DNA from: Dietzia lutea
Lineage (GTDB): Bacteria; Actinomycetota; Actinomycetes; Mycobacteriales; Mycobacteriaceae
Direction: 5' to 3'
NCBI RefSeq assembly: GCF_003096075.1
Contig: NZ_CP015449.1
Coordinates: forward strand, 496,001-560,000
Length of the DNA stretch: 64,000 nucleotides
Shown here: in pieces, positions 58,135-64,000 of the stretch
How positions within the stretch are numbered: position 1 is the first letter of the stretch
Layout: the number at the start of each line of letters is the position of its first letter
Program-made: the position numbers and the translations under genes
The notes under the pieces: model-generated
What the model saw: only the letters and a program-made list of their open reading frames with translations
Told to the model about the DNA's origin: nothing
Database searches by the model: none

Positions 58135-59779
58135 GACCTGAGTTGGACCTCTTGATGGGGTTTCGGGGCCACCGGTGTTCATCGTTGCTGGTCAGCGGAA
58201 TTCAGGTCGGAGGTTCGGGGCACTAGCCGGGCTGTAGTTTGGGGGTGTGAGCCCGTTCGTGCGGAAGGTGAAGACGTCGTCGGGAGCGACGGCTGTGCAG
58301 ATCGTGGAGAAGGTCCGCGGTCAGCGCAGGATCTTGGAGCACATCGGATCCGCGCACACCGAGGGCGAGCTGGCGGCGTTGATCGCGGTGGCCAGGGGCA
58401 AAATCCACGCCGGTCAACAGTCCCTGGACCTGGGCTTGGGACCGGAGGCGCAAGTTCGTTCCGGCGGGGATGCGGTAGTGCGCCGACACTCCAGCGAACT
58501 GCTGTGGCAGACGTTGACCAGCACCTTCGACGCACTCGGGTTCGATGCCGTTGCCGACGAGACGTTCAAGACGCTGGTGTGCGTCCGGCTGGTCGAGCCG
58601 ACCAGCAAGCTCGATACACCTCGCGTCCTGGACGACATCGGCGTTGATGCTCCGCATCTGTCGAGCATCAAGAGGGCACTGGCTCGTTGCGTCGAACGCG
58701 ATTACCGTACTGTGCTGGCAACCGCGTGCTGGGAGCATGTCACCGCCGCCGGCGGCCCGGGCGTCGCCCTGGTGCTGTACGACCTGACCACGCTGTACTT
58801 CGAGGCCGAGAAGGAAGACGGCCTGCGCAAGGTCGGCATGAGCAAGGAACGCCGCGTCGACCCGCAGATCACCGTCGGTCTGCTGGTGGCCCGGGACGGG
58901 TTTCCGCTGGATATTCACGTCTTCGAGGGCAACAAGGCCGAGACGAAGACGTTGATCCCGGTCATCACGGCCTTTCAGCAGCGCCATGACATAGCCGACA
59001 TGGTTGTCGTCGCCGATGCGGGCATGCTGTCGGCGGCGAACCTCAACGCCCTAGAGGATGCCGGTCTGTCGTTCATCGTCGCCTCCCGCACCTCGAAGGC
59101 CCCGAAAGAGCTCGAGGACCACTTCGGCCGCCGTGGCAACGCCATCGATGACGGCGAGGTCGTGGAGCTGACCCGCCCGATGGGCCAAGGTCGGGATCGG
59201 CGCGACCGCAGGGCGGTGTGGCACTACAAGTGGCAACGCGCTCAGCGGGATCGCCGCACGCTCAACGCGCAGATCGACCGCGCCCAAAGGGTCGCTGACC
59301 GGGCGGAACCGCTGAAGAAGCAGCGATTCGTGAAGGTCACCGGCCAAACCGTCGCCCTGGACGAGGCGCTCATCGAACGAGCCCGACAGTCCGCTGGCTA
59401 CAAGGGCTACGTCACCAACATCGACCCGAAGACCATGGATGGCCACGCCGTCGTAGCCGCCTATCACGACTTGTGGAAGGTCGAGCAGTCGTTCCGAATG
59501 GCCAAATCGGATCTGAAAGCACGGCCGATCTTTCACCGCACCCGCGACTCGATAGAAGCACACCTGACCATCGTCTTCGCGGCCCTCGCGATCGCCCGCC
59601 ACCTGCAGAACCGCACCGGCATGTCGATCAAGAAAATCGTGCGGATCCTGCGTCGGATCCACACCGTCATCATCGACGTCGACGGCCACGAACTCACCGT
59701 CCGAACTCCGCTGGACGACGAGGCCCAAGCCATCACCAGCGCCATTTCAGCGGGGCACTAAGGAGGTCCAACTCAGGTC
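58135..59779 (+). mobile_element. IS1634-family insertion sequence
   Basis: A complete-looking element of about 1645 bp with perfect 17-bp terminal inverted repeats, GACCTGAGTTGGACCTC at 58135-58151 and its reverse complement at 59763-59779. It carries one intact transposase gene. The flanks (GCGCTCA on the left, AGATGCC on the right) show no target duplication, which suggests that DNA next to one end was rearranged or deleted after insertion. Its right end supplies two bases of the helicase stop codon. Confidence 0.88.
58247..59761 (+). CDS. IS1634-family (IS4-like DDE) transposase
   Basis: A 504-residue transposase related to IS1634/IS1549 elements of mycobacteria. ALVLYDLTTLYFEAE holds the first catalytic Asp, VVVADAGMLSAANL the second, and the segment YHDLWKVEQSFRMAKSDLKA the Y-(2)-R-(3)-E-(6)-K-type signature with the catalytic Glu. 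No frameshift or internal stop is seen. The gene fills nearly the whole element. Confidence 0.92.
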   Translation: MSPFVRKVKTSSGATAVQIVEKVRGQRRILEHIGSAHTEGELAALIAVARGKIHAGQQSLDLGLGPEAQVRSGGDAVVRRHSSELLWQTLTSTFDALGFDAVADETFKTLVCVRLVEPTSKLDTPRVLDDIGVDAPHLSSIKRALARCVERDYRTVLATACWEHVTAAGGPGVALVLYDLTTLYFEAEKEDGLRKVGMSKERRVDPQITVGLLVARDGFPLDIHVFEGNKAETKTLIPVITAFQQRHDIADMVVVADAGMLSAANLNALEDAGLSFIVASRTSKAPKELEDHFGRRGNAIDDGEVVELTRPMGQGRDRRDRRAVWHYKWQRAQRDRRTLNAQIDRAQRVADRAEPLKKQRFVKVTGQTVALDEALIERARQSAGYKGYVTNIDPKTMDGHAVVAAYHDLWKVEQSFRMAKSDLKARPIFHRTRDSIEAHLTIVFAALAIARHLQNRTGMSIKKIVRILRRIHTVIIDVDGHELTVRTPLDDEAQAITSAISAGH

Positions 59780-62700
59780 AGATGCCGAGCACCGATGCCT
59801 GGGCGAGGACGTCTGCTGGCATTGGTCGGCGGAGTTCCCAACGAATTTGTATCGGCCGCTCGCCGGAGTGGGAAACGTAGTCCGCGTTTCCCAGCAGCAT
59901 GAAAGGTGCGGTGGCGACGTCATCCTTGGGTGAGTTGCGGACTGCCAGCAGCACGTTGGTTCCCGATTCGCGCTGGGACAGGTAGCGCCTTCCAGTTGCT
60001 GATGACTGCGACGTGCTCGATTGAGACTCCCAGTCGAATAGCGTGGGAGACACGGGGACATCCCGGTACATCGTTGAAGGGCTGAATACCCTCTCGTCCT
60101 TATGCAGATTGATAAAGAATATGTCTGTCTGGTGGGCCTCGGACCAGGCGACGCCCTCGCGTGATCCCTGCGGCCTTCCGTCCTTCCCGCGCCAGTCCAG
60201 CGCTGACAGCAACTCCTCGCGGCTGTAGCTCGCATGGGAGCGCAGTGGCAGATCTGCAAGGTCGCCGTCCAGCGGCAGCGGAACGTGACGAATATTCCGT
60301 GTAGACGCCTCCATTAGCTGGACGAGTTCCTCGAACAAGCGCGGGTACTCGGCAAGTTCGGCGACTGTCTGAGTGAAGTCAGGCGTCGATTGCGAGGGTA
60401 GGAGGTAGTCGACGAGCATCGACGCCCACACGTCATCGCGGGCGAAGGCCTGGCCAGCCAAGATGCCTTCGCTGACCCGCGTGTATTCCCGAATCCGGTC
60501 GAGGTCGTCGACCGTCCTCAGTCTTTGAAGTCTCTTGAGGAGCTTCTTCTCTTGGCCCTCGGGCTCCGGCTTCCCCGTTGCGATCGACACGATGGTCGTC
60601 CAAGAGCGATCGGCGCGATAAATGTCGTCTAGGTCGCGGTTAGTCTCGTTAAGAAATTCAGCAAGCATGGGGACGGCACCGAGTGACCGCAGGTCTCTTG
60701 CCAGAGCGTTCTTCGTGTTGGCCTTCACCGCCTCCTTGATCGATCGAATGACTTCATCGCGGGATACCTCATCCAGGACGATGCGTGAGGCCCCTGGAAG
60801 AGACGGGAAACCCACCTCGAGGTCGGACTCGAGGCGGCGGCGAGACAAGCCAGTCATCGCATGAAAACGGCCGGCCAGGTCGAAGTCCGCTCGATGCTGT
60901 CCCACGAAGTCCAGGACGGTCAGTACGGCCTTGCCAGGGGAGCGGCGCAAACCTCTTCCGAGCTGCTGAATAAAGATCGTGGAACTGGCTGTCGGACGAA
61001 GCATCAAGACCACGTCGACGGAGGGAATGTCGACGCCCTCATTGAAGACGTCGACAGTAAACACGCACCGCAGTTCCCCGGACTTGAGTCGTTCGACAAC
61101 GGCGCGGCGCTCATCGAGATCGGTAGTGCCAACGATCGCGGCCGATGGGAGGCCGCGGGCAGTAAATGCCTCGGCCATGTACTGAGCGTGTTCCACTGAA
61201 ACGCAGAATCCCAGCGCTCTCATGCGACTCGGATCGAGAACCTTCTCGCGGAGAGCCTTGAGGATGAGCAGGGTACGGGCGTCATTGCCGGTGTAAAGCG
61301 CGGAGAGCGCTCCTGGGCTGTACTGGCCGGCCGTCCACTCCACATCGCGGAGATCCGTGTTGTCAGAGATGCCGTAGTAGTGAAATGGGCACAGTAAGTC
61401 CTGTTCGAGTGCGTCCCACAAGCGGAGCTCGTACGCGGTCCGACCGTCGAATAGCTTTCGTACGTCCACGCCGTCGGCGCGCTCCGGAGTTGCTGTTAGC
61501 CCGAGCACTTCCGACGCGTCGAATCGAGACAGGAGGCGTCTGTAACTCGCAGCCTCTGCGTGGTGGAACTCATCGATAACGAGGACGTCCCACTCGTCAG
61601 GAGCGTGCTCGTCTCGATCCAGTGATTGGACGCTGGCAAAGACATGTTTCCAATGGCGAGGCCGCTCGCCGCCGACGAATAGTTCGCCGAATGACCCGTC
61701 ACCGAGCACGGCGCGATAGGTGCGGATGGCCTGGACGAGGATTTCTTTCCTGTGGGCTACGAAGAGCAGGGACGGCAGCTTCCCGCCGGCCTGTTCGGAT
61801 AACGCTCTGTAGTCGAGTGCCGCAACGACGGTTTTGCCAGTTCCAGTGGCTGCGACTAGAAGGTTGCGGTGGTGGTCAAACACTTCCCGTTCGGTTGCTA
61901 GCGCGTCAAGCATCAGCTGCTGGTGGCCGAACGGTCGTACCTCCAGCCCCGACAGAGTGACGAGGACCGAGTTGGACTTGCGGCCACCCGCTTCCTCGAG
62001 CGCGCGGTCTAGCTTTTCGGTATCGCGTTCCGGGTCGTATAACTCGAAGTCAGCCATGTTCCAATACGAGTCAAAGACTGTCCGGAACTTTGCGATCTGA
62101 GCCGCATGCACGACCGACGACAGGCGGACGTTCCACTCGAGCCCATCTACAAGGGCCGATCGAGACAGATTCGAACTCCCGACGTAGGCGGTGTCGAAGC
62201 CTGAATGTCTGCGAAACAGCCATGCCTTCGCATGTAGGCGAGTCGAGGCTTTCTCAAACCGCACCTTGACCTGGGCGCCGTAGTCCTTAACAAGAACATC
62301 GAGCGCCCGGCGATCTGTTGCGCCCATGTAAGTGGTCGTGAGAACGCGCGGAGTTATCCCGCGCTCGGTGAGCAGTTCAAACTGCGGCGCGAGGACCGTC
62401 ACGCCCGTGAACTTTACGAAAGCGCACAAGAGGTCGACTTCGTCAGCCGACTCCATCTCGAGTGCGAGTTCGTTGCCGAGGCCGGGCTCATCCCGGGCGT
62501 TGGTAAGAAGCGCACCTTCCGATAGTGGGGTCGAAGGGCGGCGCGGTTCGGTTCGCCCAGCGGGATAGATGGACTGAAGGACTGACCCACCTGCGAGGTC
62601 GTCGCCATCGGAGTCGAGAACATCGAGAAACCGCTCAACCACCTCGAGCCGCTTCTCTTGGTTTACTGACTCTAGGTGTCTACGAACTGCGTCGCCGATG

Positions 62701-62837
62701 TGTCGCCCCAGGATCTCGGGGGCGAGAGTCGGATCCAGATCGACGATCCGTCGTGACCCCGATGTCGCGTCGAGACGCTTCTGAAGGCGCGGGGTGATGA
62801 CCGACTCGTAGAGCCCTTCGGGCAGTGGTGCACTCAC
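59778..62837 (-). CDS. PLD-nuclease/SF2-helicase/DUF3427 protein
   Basis: A 1019-residue multidomain protein. Residues about 110-270 form a phospholipase-D-like nuclease domain with RLHAKAWLF and YVGSSNLSRSAL (HxK...N). The SF2 helicase follows: Walker A ATGTGKT near 334, LVIDEFHHAEA near 421, and motif VI in IQQLGRGLRRSPGK near 620. The rest (650-1010) fits DUF3427. The combination suggests ATP-driven DNA remodelling with cleavage, in repair or phage defence; no experiment is known to me for this protein. GC content is visibly lower than in neighbouring genes, a sign of acquisition. Its stop codon uses two bases of the IS1634 end, so a few C-terminal residues may have been replaced. Confidence 0.85.
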   Translation of the reverse strand: MSAPLPEGLYESVITPRLQKRLDATSGSRRIVDLDPTLAPEILGRHIGDAVRRHLESVNQEKRLEVVERFLDVLDSDGDDLAGGSVLQSIYPAGRTEPRRPSTPLSEGALLTNARDEPGLGNELALEMESADEVDLLCAFVKFTGVTVLAPQFELLTERGITPRVLTTTYMGATDRRALDVLVKDYGAQVKVRFEKASTRLHAKAWLFRRHSGFDTAYVGSSNLSRSALVDGLEWNVRLSSVVHAAQIAKFRTVFDSYWNMADFELYDPERDTEKLDRALEEAGGRKSNSVLVTLSGLEVRPFGHQQLMLDALATEREVFDHHRNLLVAATGTGKTVVAALDYRALSEQAGGKLPSLLFVAHRKEILVQAIRTYRAVLGDGSFGELFVGGERPRHWKHVFASVQSLDRDEHAPDEWDVLVIDEFHHAEAASYRRLLSRFDASEVLGLTATPERADGVDVRKLFDGRTAYELRLWDALEQDLLCPFHYYGISDNTDLRDVEWTAGQYSPGALSALYTGNDARTLLILKALREKVLDPSRMRALGFCVSVEHAQYMAEAFTARGLPSAAIVGTTDLDERRAVVERLKSGELRCVFTVDVFNEGVDIPSVDVVLMLRPTASSTIFIQQLGRGLRRSPGKAVLTVLDFVGQHRADFDLAGRFHAMTGLSRRRLESDLEVGFPSLPGASRIVLDEVSRDEVIRSIKEAVKANTKNALARDLRSLGAVPMLAEFLNETNRDLDDIYRADRSWTTIVSIATGKPEPEGQEKKLLKRLQRLRTVDDLDRIREYTRVSEGILAGQAFARDDVWASMLVDYLLPSQSTPDFTQTVAELAEYPRLFEELVQLMEASTRNIRHVPLPLDGDLADLPLRSHASYSREELLSALDWRGKDGRPQGSREGVAWSEAHQTDIFFINLHKDERVFSPSTMYRDVPVSPTLFDWESQSSTSQSSATGRRYLSQRESGTNVLLAVRNSPKDDVATAPFMLLGNADYVSHSGERPIQIRWELRRPMPADVLAQASVLGI

Positions 62838-63274
62838 AATTGCTCCGAGACGGAATTGAGGCTCGGAGCGGAAAGGACCGCTACCGCAGGGAGGTCAGGA
62901 GCCGCCCAGTCCAGAGACGCCAAAGAGTCGAGGGGCAGCCAGCGCAACTCATCGTGGTCGGTGCTCGTGGTGGGGATATCCAGAGACGAGACGAGGTAGC
63001 ACGCCAGATCAATCTCGGCATCGCCGACGGAGGTGACAGATCTGTCGACGAGATCACCCACCGAGACGGATACGCCGAGTTCTTCCCGAATCTCGCGAAC
63101 TAAGGCGAGCTCGGGAGTCTCGCCGTCGTCGATTTTTCCGCCCGGAAACTCCCACTTCCCAGCTGCAGGCTTGCCCGGTGCTCGCTTGCACGCGAGCACC
63201 TCGCCTCCCCGTACGAACACTGCCGCTACTACTTCAATACGCGGCAATGGGGCTCCCTTGTCAGCAGACTTCAC
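62834..63274 (-). CDS. MutT-like Nudix hydrolase
   Basis: A 146-residue Nudix protein with a complete Nudix box, GGKIDDGETPELALVREIREELGV (start GGKIDDGETP at about residue 44, catalytic REIREELG near 60-67). The domain resembles MutT/CTP-type pyrophosphohydrolases that clean the nucleotide pool. Its stop overlaps the helicase start by four bases (ATGA), so the two are translated together. Nudix genes often travel with DUF3427 helicases, which supports a joint function. Lower GC content is shared by both genes. Confidence 0.87.
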   Translation of the reverse strand: MKSADKGAPLPRIEVVAAVFVRGGEVLACKRAPGKPAAGKWEFPGGKIDDGETPELALVREIREELGVSVSVGDLVDRSVTSVGDAEIDLACYLVSSLDIPTTSTDHDELRWLPLDSLASLDWAAPDLPAVAVLSAPSLNSVSEQL

Positions 63275-63308
63275 ATTCGGAAGTAGAGCTTATCCACTGC
63301 CCCTGGCG

Positions 63309-63998
63309 CTACTTAGCCATATCTCCCCAGTCGGTGAACCCCGACGGGTCGTGGCGGCCCAGAGTCGCGTGCTCGAACAGGCCCCAGCCCACGTCGTCGT
63401 TGCAGGTCGCCCGGGCCACGTGGTCGACGGTGTTGAACGGCAGCATCGCCACCACGTCGGGAGAGGTCATGTCGTAGGCGACCGACTCGCTCCAGTCGCG
63501 GCCCATCCAGCGGCCGTGCGACCACCCCGGGTCGCCCACGTACCCGGAGCCCATGCTCAGCGGGACGCCGCCGAGGGTCTCGACCTCCAGCAGCAGCGGC
63601 TCGCCGCAGGGCGTGGTCAGGTGCAGACGAGCGCAGTCGGGGTGACGGGTGCCGCTGCGGTAGTCGACCTCCAGCCGCGGCCAGCCCAGCTGCTCGATCC
63701 GCCCGTCGGCGAACACGCGGCTCGCGTGGTTGAGCGTGCGGTGCCCGTCGGGGCTTTCCTGAAGGATCACGACCATCGCGTAGTCGTCGAAGCGCAGCGG
63801 AACGTAGGTCCACCAGAAGCCCTCGCGCGGCTCGGCCGCCCACCGGCCGGCGGGATCCGACTCGCCGCTCGGCCGGATGCCCCACGAGCGGTCCCGCGTT
63901 CCCAGCCACACGTCGGGGTCCACGGCGAAGTCGCGTCCGTCGACCGAGAGCGTGCCCGACCAGCTGCCCACCTGCGCGAACCGGCTCGCGTCGAGCAT
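63309..63998 (-). CDS. Conserved hypothetical protein, 5' end outside the window
   Basis: At least 229 residues of a beta-rich, soluble protein; the reading frame continues past the right edge, so the true start is not in view. WLGTRDRSWGIRP near the left part and WSHGRWMGRDWSESVAYDM near the end recall a family of actinobacterial proteins with lipocalin-like folds (DUF7064/7065 type), of unknown function and often near lipid or steroid genes. GC content returns to the genome norm, marking the end of the acquired helicase-Nudix block. Confidence 0.6.
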   Translation of the reverse strand: MLDASRFAQVGSWSGTLSVDGRDFAVDPDVWLGTRDRSWGIRPSGESDPAGRWAAEPREGFWWTYVPLRFDDYAMVVILQESPDGHRTLNHASRVFADGRIEQLGWPRLEVDYRSGTRHPDCARLHLTTPCGEPLLLEVETLGGVPLSMGSGYVGDPGWSHGRWMGRDWSESVAYDMTSPDVVAMLPFNTVDHVARATCNDDVGWGLFEHATLGRHDPSGFTDWGDMAK

Positions 63999-64000
63999 CG

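Overview
The window is about 70% GC chromosomal DNA from a high-GC actinobacterium. Several blocks match the mycolic-acid-bearing actinobacteria (Mycobacteriales/Corynebacteriales): a 14-gene nuo operon preceded by a response-regulator-like gene; ffs - class I aminotransferase - dnaX - ybaB - recR; and gatD - murT - dnaQ - leuA - lysC - asd. A Dietzia-like genus is plausible, but that is a judgement from gene order and composition and no marker here proves it.

Layout. 1-5.7 kb: a TetR regulator and a probable queuosine-salvage module (tgt on +; gluQ, a YhhQ-type precursor transporter and a CHY-zinc protein in one operon on -), then a pterin carbinolamine dehydratase. 5.8-22.1 kb: the complete nuoA-N operon for respiratory complex I on the minus strand, most genes overlapping by four bases, with a CRP/GlxR-type palindrome upstream. 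22.4-29 kb: response-regulator-like protein, tRNA-Ser(GGA), SRP RNA, aspartate-type aminotransferase, dnaX, ybaB, recR. 29-44 kb: amidohydrolase, gatD/murT (lipid II amidation), beta-lactamase-like hydrolase, DnaQ exonuclease, class III aminotransferase, Tat-exported peptidoglycan amidase, leuA behind a leucine-codon leader peptide, GNAT enzyme, secreted trypsin-like protease, DMT transporter, lysC. 44-48 kb: lysC and asd, usually neighbours, are separated by a palindromic repeat carrying an IS30-family element, a DUF559 endonuclease-like gene and a second palindrome.

48-64 kb is more accessory: a 3-hydroxyacyl-CoA dehydrogenase; a tight three-gene operon of a repetitive Gly/Asp peptide, a JmjC/cupin oxygenase and a sucrase/ferredoxin-like protein (the best candidate here for an undescribed peptide-modification system); an SPW membrane protein; an extradiol dioxygenase and a PcaL-like fusion; a Tat-exported sulfatase with its formylglycine-generating enzyme, flanked by two direct copies of a roughly 345-bp segment; IS debris and an intact IS1634-family element; and a lower-GC PLD-nuclease/helicase/DUF3427 plus Nudix pair that looks acquired and may act in defence or DNA repair. 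A truncated hypothetical gene runs off the right edge.

Dispersed palindromes are a theme: a 63-64 bp element with GAATTC-containing arms occurs four times, mostly in convergent gene gaps, and a GGCGTCTCGC/GCGAGACGCC element occurs both in the left-edge intergenic region and in frame inside nuoG.
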